Shown piece by piece: positions 1 to 12,683 of a DNA stretch of 64,000 nt. The stretch is from Centropus unirufus (taxonomy: Eukaryota > Chordata > Aves > Cuculiformes > Centropidae). Every line of letters begins with the position of its first letter. The stretch's first letter is position 1. The notes under the pieces are model-generated. The model saw only the letters and a list, made by a program, of their open reading frames with translations. It was not told where the DNA came from and ran no database searches. The position numbers and the translations under genes were made by a program. Location of the stretch: NCBI GenBank assembly GCA_013397695.1, contig VYZI01000118.1, positions 390,497 through 454,496 on the forward strand, written 5' to 3'.

Positions 1-2481
1 ATTCTTGAAGGTATGTCTCTGTCAAATGAAAGGAATTGATATTTGAAGGGCGAGAGTACTTTCCATGTAAAGATTTTTTCAAGTGTTTTCCAGGCTTGTA
101 ACTAAATATTCTTTCTTTTTCTATTCAGAAAGTTACTTCATAGATTCTTTTTGCTTTAGTTTTTTTAGCCAATGCAATTTGCATATTACATTGGAACATA
201 AAATATCAACAAAACCATGGTTTCAGACACAAAAGGGCACGGTGTCAAGGAGATTGTTGCTTTGAGTAATTTGATCTCAGTCCAACCATCAGCCCAGCAC
301 CACCGTGACCCGTAAATCACATTCTATAGTGTCACATCTACAGTTTTTTAACACCTCCGGGGAAGGAGTCTCTTGAGCAAAGACTCCTAAAAGCAAACAC
401 CTTTCTACTTTAAGTGTTCTAGCTAATGCCATTCGTTCACAAAATTGAAACCTAAACCACCAAAACAGCCATGGTTTCCATATTTAATCTTCTCCTGACC
501 TTTTAGAGCCCCATTGAACCAATGTGGGCTTCAGTCTAGACTAGAAGAAATGCACAAAAATAGACCTTTTTCCCCCCTCCCAACTCACATGATGGTGGGC
601 AGTGGAATGAGTCACTAGTGATGACATTTTCCATGTTTAAGTCTTCACCTGGCAGATCTGTCAAGAACAAAGTGACACAGTCTCGGGAGCGCCTGCTCTT
701 ACTTTATTTGTGACTTGGTACTGTCATATAGGAGAACCCCTTCCACGAAACCGAAGCAAAGACAGAAGGCAGAACATCAAGAAAGGAAAGAAAATAGGTA
801 AAGAAAGTATCCGAGCTAAATTCTTGCACCATTTGTCAAAGGTAAGGCATTATTTCTATAATCATGAATAACCTCATGGAGTAGAATGTGAGACCGCACT
901 CTAAATCAGTTCCAATTCACCGTTTCAGGCATCCTATTCTGTGCCTTGCCAGGACAAATCCAGACTCAGCAGGAAAGGAAATGATCTCCAGGATATGAGT
1001 ACCAGGCCTCTGAAGCAGATTGCTAACTTTTATGCTAGACCTCAAGAGATGAAGGTTTTTTTTTCATTATGCTTCTAGGAATAAGGATCAATGATTTCCC
1101 CTCAATCAAGCCCACACCTCTGTTTGATTTCATTTTCTTATGTTTTTATGGTGTGGCGCCTTGAGATGTTTGTTTGATAGAGTGCCCCATAAATGGGGAT
1201 TTTTATTGTTATTGTCATTGCACTTCTTAGGTCCCAAACTATACATTGCTGTCACAGTAGCGTTTTAGACTGTCTGATTTTTCATTGCTGAGGAGGATTG
1301 ATCAGTCTTGTTGCTCTTGCTAGTGAGACCAATATATTTTGTAATTAATAGAGAAGTCTTTTGTAGAGTGCTACGTTGGATCGGATGCCTAAGCAGAGAT
1401 ATTCTTCACACTCAGCTCTGCATTTAGTCCAATAAAAATATTGTCTCGGCAAGCAACAGAAGTACAAAGCTTTCCAAGAGCAATTTCTTTGCTTTTTAAT
1501 TTAGTGAGGAGTGCATCTCCTCTGAAAAACTACTGGCTGAGACCCAAGGAAAAATCCAAACTCTCCTCAAGCAAATCAAAGTGTTTCATTGAAGGTCTCC
1601 ATCAGATATGAATACTACATTTGGATTTCTAATATAAGGATATAACAGAAGCACTTTAAAAAGCACCACGTGGTGCCTTTTTACAATTAAAACTATTTCA
1701 GTCTTTTTTAATCTCATTCCATATCCCATCATCTTTATCTGAACTTCTTTAATTCTCACTGTCCTTCAGCCCACAGTCCGAGTTTTGTTAAACCATAAAA
1801 CATTGTTAAAGTGCAAAAAGAAGGTTGATGTGACCCACTTGAAGTCAAATTTGGTAAAATACAGTGTAGAACAAACAGCTACACGTGCTAGAGAGCAGCT
1901 CGAGTTAAAGCGTGTCGGGAGGTGAATAGCATTGATTAGAAGTTCATCAGGTGTAGGTTGATCAGAAAGAGATTATAAATGATCAGTCAGTGCAATTTAC
2001 AGCATCGCCCACATCAATGCTGAATTTCACTTCACAGGCTTGAACACGATCACAGTTACACTGTCATAAGTGCCCAGAAATACAGTTTAAATCAATGGAA
2101 TAATAAAGACAAAGTAACAGAACAGAATTTCCTTATCTCTTCTTGAATCCAAATTTAAACCCGCTCAGCTGGCCGATAGAAATACATTTTAGCACTTTAT
2201 TATTATAGCTCAACTGGCTCAGAAATGGCTCCACACTAAGTGGAGCACACCCCTTTTTAGTGTGCAACTAATCCGTGCTACTTTGAAATACATTCTCTAT
2301 TTAGACTTTAGACCGGAGAATTGCTTCTGCTGAGCTACAGAAATGCCTGCCAGTTCTTACCTTTTATTGCCAGGGTCAAAATACAATTACACTGTCAATG
2401 TTGCACTACATATTCAGTCACAGCGTGGGTGAGCTACAACAAAGTGTTTAAAACACTGATGGACCAGGAAAAAAATACAAA
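1..2481. other. Noncoding DNA, no gene recognised
   Basis: This stretch is AT-rich, apparently unique sequence with stop codons frequent in all frames. The one open frame of note (60 codons, 83-265, plus) has a low-complexity Phe/Ser-rich product and no recognisable motif. The only structured element I can point to is the palindromic E-box at 1663-1676, listed separately. No interspersed repeat is recognised before the CR1 at 2482. Confidence 0.7.
1663..1676. promoter_or_regulatory. Palindromic E-box (GCACCACGTGGTGC)
   Basis: The 14-bp sequence is perfectly self-complementary and centred on CACGTG, the canonical E-box bound by bHLH-ZIP factors such as USF and MYC/MAX and by CLOCK-BMAL1. It is flanked by an A run on the left and a C-plus-T run on the right, so the symmetry extends further with a one-base bulge. 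The motif is directly visible; binding or enhancer activity is inference, as no gene is seen nearby. Confidence 0.45.
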
Positions 2482-2640
2482 ATCATAGAACTATTAAGGT
2501 TGGAAAAGACCTCTAAGATCATCCAGTCCAGCCGATGGAGCTACACTGCTGTGCCTACTGAACCAAGTCCTCAAGGGAAGGGACACATCTACCCATTTTT
2601 TTAACCTCTCCAAATGCAGAGGCTCACTTCCCTGTGGGAG
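2482..2640 (-). mobile_element. CR1 LINE fragment, 3' end
   Basis: Read on the plus strand this is the reverse complement of a CR1 3' end: an 'atcatagaac' tail remnant, then 'ggttggaaaagacctctaagatcatccagtcc' in diverged form, then a degraded match to the CR1 'cctccagggatggtgactcc' segment. The right end fades after 'cttccctgtggg'. It is diverged, carries small indels and is 5'-truncated, as CR1 copies normally are. It has no coding capacity. Confidence 0.85.
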
Positions 2641-4373
2641 AAGTACATATTAAAATTTTGGCATTTTTTCACTGCTTGACTAATGAGCCTTTGTTATATC
2701 TGAAATTTAAGCAAGCCAACCAAGCAAACACACACCTTGCTTACTAAATACAATACAAAATTTGTGATTTGCTACTTTGATTCCTCTTGGCAAGAACAGA
2801 TGGAGCTGTTTTCATTTTTCAGCCCTTTGGTCCCTTGTGCACGAGCTATCATCATGCTAATAACTTTCACTGTACCTGCAATGCAACTCTTTGCACTTCT
2901 GAGCTTTTTTATTCTGGTTAATACAGCTCTTCCAGGCTCTAGCAGCTGTTGGAATGGCAGATGGGCCCAGGGCTTGGCTTTATTTTTGGGAAGTCAATGC
3001 CTCATGCCAGGGAACTCTCACATCTCAAGAGATGAGCGGGCTGACAATGGGCACATCCCGTGGTGTGATCTTGCCTACCAGGGTCCCCCTGCTGAAAAAG
3101 CAACTTGTTATGCTCAATAAAACCACATTTCCCCATCACACGTAATATTCTGTCTTTGCTAGTCACCTCCTTGCTTGTTTCCTGATCAAAAGCATGAAAA
3201 AAAATCCATAATCCATCATCGGTTTGATGGGTAAGGAAAGAGAGACGGCTCTGCATATTACATTAAGTTCAGTTGTCCCATTTAATTCTGAAAAGCGCTG
3301 GAACACAGCCAATAAGACAGTAACGAGGGCCAGCCCAGGATCTCCAGAGAGACTGTAAATCAAATTTTTAGAAGGACCTACCATGAACTAGATGCCTACA
3401 GACAACAACAATCTCCTTCAATGAGCCAATGACAACTCTTTCTATTAAAATATTCTTTCCCCACATAATAGTTGGCCTTTTCACTCTGTTTTCAACTGTT
3501 GCATTTCCGATTCAGTACAACTGTAATTTATAACTCAGCATCTTGCAATAATGGAATGAAATAATCTGAAAGTAACTGCGTCTTTACTTTTCCTCATCTT
3601 GATCTTAGTGTTTAAACATTCTAGAAGTTGCCATCATTAACAGAACAAATGATATTTCTGCCCTCTGGTTGTACCCCCCGAGCATTGAGTCCAATAATAT
3701 CAATGCATAACATTCTTGCTAACTAGCAGGACAGTAGTAAAAAAAAATATACTAACAGTTTCAAAGTAGCACAAGGCACTCAACACCAACAAATAAGGAA
3801 CACAGAGGAAAAGTCCCAATTAGCCAAAAATAACTCAGGAAAGAGATACTGGAATTCATTGTTCATGGAAGCATTTGACTTATTATACAGAACACAAAGA
3901 GAAACCAGATCCATGGAAGCACCCAGCAGTCACTACATAACTCATGCAATGTGCCAAGGAAAATTTGCGGAACCACCCAGAGCGGCCCATTAACATTCTC
4001 ATCTCCCAAGAGGACCAGGAGGACATGAGGCCTGGAGAAACTCATCTGTGTCAGCGTATCAGTGTTTCCACCACCTTATCCTGTCACGATTAAGCCTGTG
4101 CTTACACACATCACTTGGCTTCAGCCTGGACTGTGCTCTCAGAACCAGAATTACACTGCTTAAAATTGCTTTGCGTCTCTTTCTGTGGCACCATTTGAGC
4201 TACATAACTGTCCTAGCCTAACGTTTTTTCCCCTATTACCTTTACCCTGGGATCACTATGAGCAGACAAGTCCTTTCTTTGTAACATCTCCTTCTTCCCT
4301 GTGTCTCCGAGGGATAGCTTTCATGATGGTCCTTCAGGCTGTCTATGCTGAATTATTCCATATGCCACATAAT
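2641..4373. other. Noncoding DNA, no gene recognised
   Basis: Unique AT-rich sequence between two minus-strand CR1 fragments. It contains a 127-codon plus-strand open frame (2737-3120) whose product has a hydrophobic middle segment and a Cys/Trp-containing tail. I see no splice context, family motif or promoter, so I treat it as a chance frame. No other structured element was seen. Confidence 0.6.
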
Positions 4374-4657
4374 GGAATAATAGGATCATTAAGATTGGAA
4401 AAAACCTCCAAGATCAACCAGCCCAACTCTGTGCCTACCAAACCACGTCATGATGTGCCACCACCTACACTTTTTTTAAAAAAATATCCAGGGAAGGAGA
4501 TTTCACCAGTCCCCTGGGCAGCCTGTTCTAGAGCTTCACCTCTCTTTCAGCAAATAAATCGTTGCCAATATCCAATCTAAACCTCCCTTGGGACAACTTG
4601 AGACCATCATCTCTTGGTTACTTGGGAGGAGAGACCAGCACCCACGTCACTACAGCC
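4374..4657 (-). mobile_element. CR1 LINE fragment, 3' region
   Basis: Reverse-complement CR1. The plus strand reads 'gattggaaaaaacctccaagatca', then a diverged 'gtgccaccacctac' segment, 'cccctgggcagcctgttctag', 'aatatccaatctaaacctccc' and 'gggaggagagaccagcaccc'. These occur in the expected antisense order for the CR1 subfamily that also gives the copy at 46,454. The octamer tail is eroded and the 5' part is missing. An A-rich interruption lies near 4470-4490. Open frames crossing it are repeat shadows. Confidence 0.88.
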
Positions 4658-5552
4658 ACGTGCATGAGAGATTGAGTGAGTACGCACACAATCATCAACA
4701 CTAAATTAGCAGTAATAAACTAAACTGCTAACCAAAGCCATGATTGCTTGCACTGACAGGACACAGAACTCTGCGTCAGATAATAAGCAACTAAGTCAGC
4801 GAGAAAAAGAATTTAGGAAGATGGTTGGCAGTCCTATTTTTGTGAGCTAAGACAATAACTTAGCCGTGAGGTACTAATATTATTTCTGTTGTTGTAAGTC
4901 CTGGGGGCCCTGGTCACCATCTTTTGGGCAATGCTGAGAGAATAACCAGATTTTTACTATTCCAAAGTGCCAAAATGCAATACTGTGGTCATGGAGACCT
5001 ACATTGACTGTGTCAATGTGTGTCAATCTAATGGAGATTTCTAGAAGTTTAAGCAGCCATAGGAACAGGTAAAAGTAAACATCCCCACCCTGATGGCAGC
5101 CCATGGAACTGGGGTAAGGACATATAGCCTCATTCTGTTAAGGGAGTGGGCAAATAGTGAATTACACATACAATAATAAATTATTTCCTTAACTAGGTGA
5201 AAGAAAATTGTCCCCCATTTTCCCATCTCTGGACTGAAGTAATTCCCCTTCCAGGAAGTCATAAACATTCTTGCACACTTTCCATCCACTAGTCATGTTC
5301 TGCTCAAAACCTGTCATTATAAATATCACGATGACAAATGAGCTCAGGGATTTTGTTGATAATCGGATACTACAAAAAGAATTAAATGGAAGTCACAGCC
5401 ATCACTGCCAAAAACTTTACTTGTGTGAAAATGTGAGTTGACTGGTAAGACCAAACAGTGGACAACGTGCTTCTATAGCCCAAGCCTGTCAAACGAGAGG
5501 AAATCACTTAAACAGAGCACCTTCCCAGCCTCAAACAGCCAGATGGCAGGAA
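4658..5552. other. Noncoding DNA, no gene recognised
   Basis: Unique sequence between two CR1 fragments. Minus-strand open frames of 74 and 82 codons (4880-5104 and 5041-5289) overlap each other in different frames and show no recognisable domain. I see no promoter, RNA gene or repeat here. Confidence 0.6.
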
Positions 5553-5771
5553 GATGTGCCAGGGGAGGTTTAGGGTGGAATATTAGGTTTTTTTCACCCA
5601 GAGGGTGGTGGAGCACTGGAACGGCTCATGATGCCAAGCCTGACAATATTGAATTTGAACAATGCCCTCGGACCCATGGTGTGCATGTTGGGGTTGTCCT
5701 ACACAGGGTGAGGAGTTGGACTCTGTGATCCTCATGAGCCTCTTCCAACTCAGGACATTCTATGATTCTAT
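5553..5771 (+). mobile_element. CR1 LINE fragment with octamer tail
   Basis: Sense-strand CR1 3' end. It reads 'gccaggggaggttta', 'cacccagagggtggtggagc', 'actggaacggctc', an 'ccaagcctgaca' segment, 'ttggggttgtcctac', then 'aggagttggactctgtgatcct' and 'cttccaactcaggacattctatgattctat'. The ATTCTATG-like tail at the right edge fixes strand and 3' end. This is a different CR1 subtype from most others in the window, marked by 'ctcaggacattctatg' instead of 'aacccaaaccattctatg'. It is 5'-truncated. Confidence 0.9.
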
Positions 5772-6669
5772 CTGAACACAGCATTGGAAGTCAGCTGAGG
5801 AGCGGGAATTTATTTAAAAGAATTCAGCCCTAAAAAATAGATGAAAATCCTTTTGGGAAAGGTGAGAAAGCCCCAGCACAAAAGTCTCAGCATCTTTCTA
5901 TTCAGAAAAGAGGATCCCACACACATTTTATTCTCTCTCAGCCCAGAAAGAGCTCAGTTCCCTGCCAAAGTAGTTTCTCTTGTTGGATGGCTTGGATTAG
6001 AAATCAATGAGCTCTGGCACAGCTTCCAAATTTAAGCAATATCAATCCTGCCACAGTTTCAGAGCATCTTGAGAGAAAGAAAGGACATGATTACTGCATT
6101 GTTTTTGTGTTTTGGCTTGGGAGCTGGAGGGAGAAAAGGGTGGAGGAAGGCAGATGCACAGCTTCTCAATCATCTCCCTCCTTAAGACTGCTGAAGGGAA
6201 TTTCTGCAAGAGAGGAGAAACAGAGCTCTACGAGACCACTGTGCGAGGGAAGGCAAGATTCATGCTTGGGAAGGAACATTGCCATGTTCTGCAGCTTTAA
6301 TGTGGAGGCCCAGCTTATTGACTTCTCAATTTTGCTAGCAAAGTACACGTAAAACACATCACCCAAATTCCTGGCACCCCACTGTTTTATAGTTAGGTGG
6401 TACATTATGAAGGGATGTCCCTACAGCCAAAAAGTAGGGTGGGATTAATAGCTGCTGTTGCCTTGTTCATATTCATCACAGGCTCGTTAGAGGGGAGCTG
6501 CAGGAGCCACTCCGGTGGGCTTGAAGCTGGTACAGGCAGCTGTATTAAATGTATGAAAACTCCTCCCGTTCAAAGCCTGCAAGGGGAAGAAGCTGAAGCT
6601 CCACTGTACACTACTAGAAAAGTGATGTCTCAAAGTATCCCACAACAAATGAGAGGATAAGTGAAAGGA

Positions 6670-6960
6670 TCTCAGCTGAGGTTAATGAGAGGTAGATCAG
6701 GCCAGCATTAGCCAAGTGTAAAATTAGTTTCCACACAATCACAGGTGGCCTCACTTCTATTTTGACTGCATTTCCAAGAGTGAGGCACTCGCTTAATATG
6801 CAGGTCTGAGAGGCTTTGCATCAAAAACAGTAGCTAAGCAATTACCTTGTAATCAGACACAGTGTTGACAACGCAATCAGGTGGCAAGGTGTAATTACAC
6901 AGCACAACATTGCATGGGGTATTTTGCAATACTCCTTGCGAACCAGGGGCTGCCATATTT
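6670..6960. promoter_or_regulatory. Candidate conserved noncoding element
   Basis: The stretch is rich in developmental transcription-factor-like words: 'ggttaatgag', 'gcattagcc', 'cacaggtggcc' (E-box CAGGTG), 'agcaattacc', 'cttgtaatcag', 'gtgtaattacac' and two TTGCAT/TTGCAA octamer-like words. It is free of recognisable repeats. The motifs are visible; conservation and enhancer activity are inferred from this texture only and were not tested. Confidence 0.25.
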
Positions 6961-8314
6961 TTCTCTCCAGCTGAATAAGGCTCCAGAGATTCTAAACAAT
7001 GCACTCAACCTCCAAACATGATTCTCACAGCTTTTTTGTTGACATAAGTGAAACGCCCAGACAGGCCAATAAAAAAAACAACAAAGGTAGAATAGACCTT
7101 CTTCACTCTCTTTTATTTAGGGTACTATGAAGTGTCTTAAAGAAAGAGTTTGGAAGCCAAGCCATATATCTGTATCTTCCCCCTGGGGCAGCTTCTCCAA
7201 CCACTGCCAGCTGGAAGACCCACTCTCTGCACCGGCAAAATTTAGCAATTCATCATGTCAAAGAATAAGGAGAACTTCTCTGACTCTGGGGATCGATCTT
7301 AACACCCAAGGGGCACAAGGGCAGGATATAAAGTCTCTGAGTTACTGTTAATGTTGCCTTCTAGTAATAAAGGCCATCCATTCCATCCATTGTTGTTAAA
7401 ATTCTCAAGCTATTGTTTTTTCCAATGAGAAATCACCCACACTTTTGGGGAGTCTGGAAAACGACCCGATACACATAAATAATTTTTACAAAGTATGAAA
7501 ATCACCCCAAAACGCCTATAGGCTGTGGTTTAAAATAAAAAACAACTTCTCTATAATTTCAGAATAAATGTTTGTTGCACTTCTAATTTCTAGAGTGCTC
7601 TAGACAGACAGTTTAAATTGATGGCTTGTTAGTGAGGACTGGCCCCTTTGTGAGATGTTTTCAGAATGATTGATTTACAATAAAGTGGCTCCTGGTGGGT
7701 GCACGCAGGTGGAACTGATTCAGATCGATTCCACAGAAGCTGACTAATCAGCTGTTTAAACTGGCAGAGTGCTCAATGACAGAAACAGCGCAGCTATCAT
7801 TTTCTATCTAAGATTACAAATTAACTTGTTCTGTTTATCCTGTATGCCATCAATATGGAGAGAAGCAGCTGAGAGGGAAGTGGGATCCCGGGCTGATGCT
7901 ATAAAGCCTTCCCTGCAGATGTGCTTTCAAACAGCAGCAATAAAGGCACAAAAGGAAATTTCATTACATATCAATGAACCCAGTGGAGACCACCACCAAA
8001 CAGGGGCTCCTTTAATTAATTAACTGGAGTGGGAAGTCAACAATATTTTTCAAATGCAACCAACAAAAGGATAAATCAATGCCAAAAATGGTGAAAAGCA
8101 AATATGTACTGTTGCTCCCTCCCCCGTCCCACGCGCCCCATCAGCCCATCCCTCTCCATGCACATTATATGCACACTGGAGAACCAGCATCTTTAGAGAC
8201 CGGTATTTCCAGAGATGATTAATGCTCAGTAATCAACATTTCAGCCTCTACAGTCATATCCCCGAAAGTGTCATTTTTACAACAAGATGAAAAACTCCAT
8301 GGGGAGCACAGCGT

Positions 8315-8361
8315 ATGTGGGTAAGTGAAAGGTGTCAGAGAGAATGTGGGTAAGTGAAAGG
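8315..8361. repeat. 18-bp direct repeat, 29-bp period
   Basis: The 18-mer ATGTGGGTAAGTGAAAGG occurs at 8315-8332 and again, identically, at 8344-8361, separated by an 11-bp unrelated linker. Two identical copies suggest a recent local duplication of about 29 bp with divergence confined to the linker. The word contains GGTAAGTG, which matches a 5' splice-donor consensus, but no exon is evident beside it. Confidence 0.8.
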
Positions 8362-10609
8362 AGAATAGATATTCCCTGCCTCAGAGCTGATAACAAGAGC
8401 AGGGGTACAAGGGTGAAGGCAGAGCAAAATAATTCCAACCATCTCTCATCCATGTTGCTGCCTTTATGTAACACCTCTGTGGCATTTCAAAACTCTGCAA
8501 TTCTTTTTTTTTTTTCAATCCCTCCTCCCCTGCCCCACATAGACATACCCTAGGTGTTAATTACATTTAAAGCTGTAGAGAAACACTAAGCACGCCCCAG
8601 TGCAAGCAGCAGCTCTTGTCTTGCTCACAGCAGGAGGCAGAGATGATGTTAGTAGGTAAGATTTAGTTAACCAACCAACCAAGATCCCCTTCACCAGCCT
8701 GTTCAGTCTTACCTGCAGAAAGGAGTCAGAAAAACATTTTCTCCCCGATCCTGTTCAGCTCTTCGTGTCGCTGCCAAACCCAACTGAGAAATACTTGCTA
8801 GCAATTCTAAGAGTCATTTTATGCACCTGTTTAGGGTCTGAGAGCAACTCGTAGCACCTGGGGTTAAAAACAATGGCAAAAGAACCCAACACACCTGACA
8901 ACTGTTGGTGCCTAACGAAGGGATTCAAAGTGGATGCAGTCATGGAAAGGTGATGCACTAACACCGCTGCTTACCTTAAAGAAACAGAGAACTTAAAGCC
9001 ATCAGTCTTTTAAGTATTAATATCACTGTCAATCTGACTTATTAGTTGCACACGTTTAAGGAGAATCCCCAAGATGTTCCAAAAATTAAAACTAAAGCTT
9101 TTTTGTAACTTGTGATGTGCGTAATGTACTCCCTTACTGTTATCTGCTTTCCTTTGGTATTGGTAACGTAGAAATTAAAATACTAAACAGCTACTGACAT
9201 AAAATTTAGTGGTCTAGGAGGTAAATATTCTGACAGACGCACTGCTAAAGCCACTTTTTATTGGAAAGTAAAACTAGAGAAAAGTAGAACTACAGGAAGT
9301 CAACCTTGATTGTCAGAAATAAAGGAAAACATATTAGCTGCATTGCTACATGCATGTTGGATGTGAAAAATAGCTGAGCATGACTTAATCATGAGATAAG
9401 TTCATGAAGGGAAATATATTTGTTTCTGAAAAGGAAAAATCAAAACGAAACTCTTATCAGCTGATTAACCACATCTCTGGATACTCACAGAATAAATGCT
9501 ACTATTTCCCAAGAATGGAAAAGGCTTTAAGAGAAAACAATTACTTAAGTTGGATAATCAGGAAGGCGCATGCAGCCCTTGGATGGGTCACGTTAGTTTC
9601 TATGATGATCCCTTCCTGAGAAGATTACCCTCTGGGCCTCCACTGCTCCAGCCTTCAGAAGTGCTCAAAGAACAGCACGCTGCAGTAAAAATTCAGCTGC
9701 TCCTTGCTGCCTTCCTTTTGAGTCCTCAACCCTGACCTCAAGGGATCTTTTCCGACTCTCCTTCTGCAGAGAGAAGAAATAATTCAGTGCTCCTGCAAAC
9801 GTAGGCCTACTTCTCTCCTGAGGAAACTGCCAAAGCTGGCTGAATTATGTGCGCCGGTCTTGTGATGTGGGCTGCTCCCAGCAAATTGATCTGATAGCGC
9901 CGAAGTCATTTCACTTCAGACCTCAGGTTGATGTGCAGTCTCAGAGGTGAGATAAGCTACCTGGTTCTGAACGGAGCAAGACGTGTTTCTTCGAGATAAG
10001 ATTGGCAATTCAAAAGCAGCAGCTGCTTGGACAACCGGGCGCAGGCATTGATCATGATGTGTCTCCCCGAGTTGGGTTCGCACGTGTGTCGTATGGAAAC
10101 AGAGGCACACTTCAAACTTCTGCTGCCTGAGTATCCAAGGTAATTATTACATAGATGCATTGTGCACAACAAAATCTAGGAGAAAAGTCAAGAAATGACT
10201 TGTCGACTCTACAAGTAATGTGAGATGATGAAGTCATGAGAAGGGAATAAGAATCCCAAAGCACAAGCTGTCTCATTTGGGGTTTAGATGAGAACAATAG
10301 CAATTCCAAACTGACCAGCGTATATTGTCAGTGTCCGTTTCTTTATACCTTTACATCTTTTGGATACATAATCCATGACATCATCAATGTCACCTTGACT
10401 GCAGAACCTTCTCTGAGCCCTCCCTGAAAGAACATTTGACTGAACTACGATATTTTGGATAAGATTTTAATTTCTCACTATGAAAAACCATTGCAATCTG
10501 AGTAAATACCAATAAATTAGAAAAAAATATTCAATATTCATGTTCAGTGATCCCCATTGTACTTGCGCAGTTAAGCTGCAGAGGAAAATCTGCTCCAGTC
10601 AGAGCTGAA

Positions 10610-10666
10610 GTTGGGACTGGATGATGTTCAAGGTCCTTTCCAACTCAAATCATTCTACGATTCTAA
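10610..10666 (+). mobile_element. CR1 LINE 3' terminus, short
   Basis: A terminal sense CR1 fragment: 'ggactggatgatgttcaagg', 'tcctttccaactcaaat', then 'cattctacgattcta', a diverged octamer tail. Only about 57 bp is recognisable, so the copy is either severely 5'-truncated or eroded upstream. Confidence 0.85.
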
Positions 10667-11327
10667 GGAAGCTGGCAACATTGCAACTCCTACCAAACTT
10701 GTTTCCTGTGGATATACTTGCAACTGATACCAGACAGCCCTTTAGCTAAGCTAAACAGACTTTTTTACTATAAAACATATAATCTAATCCTTTAAGTATT
10801 TGTCTAGCATTTGTTTTTAACTGCTCCTGTTTTTCTATTTCCTTCTTAACTGACATCAAGTTCAGAGCTATACTCCAGTGGTGGCTGCATCAGTACCCAG
10901 AGATTTTTGCCCAGTGCTCCTCTTCAGGGGTCTTAGCCCTTTTTGTTTCAGTGATTTTCATTAGAATGTGTCGATTTCTATGCTTGTGTCGGCACACTTG
11001 GGGATATCCTTTAACTGCACTCAGGATAGAGTATAAGCAATGGGTAAGGTAAGCTGGGAAATGTGAAAATGACGGTGTGTGTTCCAGCTGCTTTGATAAT
11101 GAGATTCAACTTCCAAATATACTAAAGGGCTGAGAACAAGACAGAAGGAGTTCCCAGCCACAGCTCACTGCCAGCCCTTGTAATGCCTTCTTCTAGGGCC
11201 ATGCTGAACCATTTTTTAAAAGATTTTGCTGCCTGAAACAGACTTTCATAGTCATGAAACTGGTTTGATATTGAGGCTTAGGAGTCTAGAGCTGGATTTA
11301 TTGCATCTAGTTATACGGTTTTGGTAG
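10667..11327. other. Noncoding DNA, no gene recognised
   Basis: Unique AT-rich sequence between a plus-strand CR1 terminus and a minus-strand CR1. I saw no frame of interest, RNA gene or structured repeat. Confidence 0.6.
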
Positions 11328-11467
11328 AATCAGAATGATTTGGGTTGGGTGGGACTTCAAAGCTCACCTGGTTCCAAATCCCTGCCATGGCCAGGGACAC
11401 CCCCCAATGGATCAGGCTGCTCAAAGCCCCATCCAACCTGGCCTTGAACACCTCCAAGGATGGGGCA
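11328..11467 (-). mobile_element. CR1 LINE fragment, 3' end
   Basis: Antisense CR1: 'gatttgggttgggtgggact', 'cctggttccaaatccctgcc', 'atggccagggacaccccc', 'atggatcaggctgctcaaag', 'ccccatccaacctggccttg' and 'aacacctccaaggatggggc' run in perfect order for the reverse complement of a CR1 3' end. It stops abruptly after 'ggggca', giving a 140-bp 5'-truncated copy. Open frames of 65 and 92 codons crossing it are shadows. Confidence 0.93.
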
Positions 11468-12683
11468 CAAGGAAAAGTAAAAAATGGAGAAAATCAAGAC
11501 AAAAATACACTAGTGCAAATGATGGTAACTGATGTGAACTCTGTCACTTCTACATTTTGGGAAAAGCTGGCAATGCTCAGCATGATGTCGATTGTCAACA
11601 GATTAAAGGAATCGTCCTTATGATAAATCAAACATTCAGTGTTTCACTGACAGGAATTTAGGTCCTCAAACAATAACTGACCGTGTGCCTGAAATAGAAT
11701 CTCAATAAAGAAGACTTTCTAGGGCTTTAGGGAAGAGAATTTCTCCTCAAGCCCGAAAAAGGAGATATGTTCATTTTTTAAATAACTGAAAAAACCCTAC
11801 ACGTCAAAGATATTTCTGTAGATGGGTATAAACTGTTAAGCAGTCAATCACGAGGGGTTTCCAGTGCTGCTTTTAATCTCAAAATCACATATGTACAGCT
11901 TAATTGCCCATGGGCAAGAACTGAGGGAGCATTTCTTTTTGTATTTAAAGGAAGACCAGATGTCTTCTGTATTCAAAAACCTGTTGGTCAAATCAAACCT
12001 CTCATTTACTATTTCTCGCTGTGCTGTGTGTACAAAAGACAGAAGAAAGGAGAGAGTAAGTATGGAATTTTTATCAAAGATTTGCACTCCAGGGAATGAG
12101 CTTTAGATCTAAATCCAGTCAAGAATGCAATAGGGCTTTCTTCCCAGGTGGGGAAGAGGATAATTAACATAATTCAAGGAAGGAAATTAATTGTGATAGA
12201 TTAGAATATTTTACATCAAATGCAAATTTCCCATTGATTTTTGAACTTGAATAGCTGTAATATATTGAAGATAGGGAAGTATAATAATAATAGTGACATT
12301 AATAGCACTCTAGTGTAAAGAATTATTAAGACTTAAATGTGATACTTTTCAATAACGGTAGATGAACTGAGTTTGAGGCATATTCAAGGAAAGCTTCAAG
12401 CATTGATTTAACTTAGTTTCACACCCAATAAATTGGTCTAATGTCGTATCACAATCCTTAGGCTTGAAAAGGAAGAAAATCAAAGATTATTTATCTTTTT
12501 TTTTTTACCCTACCCCCATAGTTAAATTGTTTCTGGGCAGTAATTGATATTTGGTGCTACCTTTACTATGTAGAACATCATAATAGAGCAGTTAGGATCA
12601 TTTACTTTGGCACCAGGAAGGGAAACTTGCCTGTCTTCTCAAATTGCCCACGATGCAAGATGAACTGCGACTTTATATCATTG
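11468..12683. other. Noncoding DNA, no gene recognised
   Basis: Unique AT-rich DNA between two minus-strand CR1 copies. Two 80-codon frames on opposite strands (11848-12087 minus, 11864-12106 plus) overlap completely. Neither shows a motif, so they appear to be chance frames. A T9-10 run lies near 12,497. Confidence 0.6.

Larger units (their letters stand above)
5772..10609. other. Noncoding DNA, possible regulatory blocks
   Basis: About 4.8 kb without a recognised gene or CR1. It contains an 18-bp direct repeat at 8315-8361 (listed separately). It also has a compositionally balanced, motif-rich stretch at about 6670-6960 that resembles vertebrate conserved noncoding DNA. Overlapping 60-85-codon frames near 6100-6650, 7769-8023 and 9916-10309 are short, overlap in several frames and show no motif. 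Confidence 0.6.
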
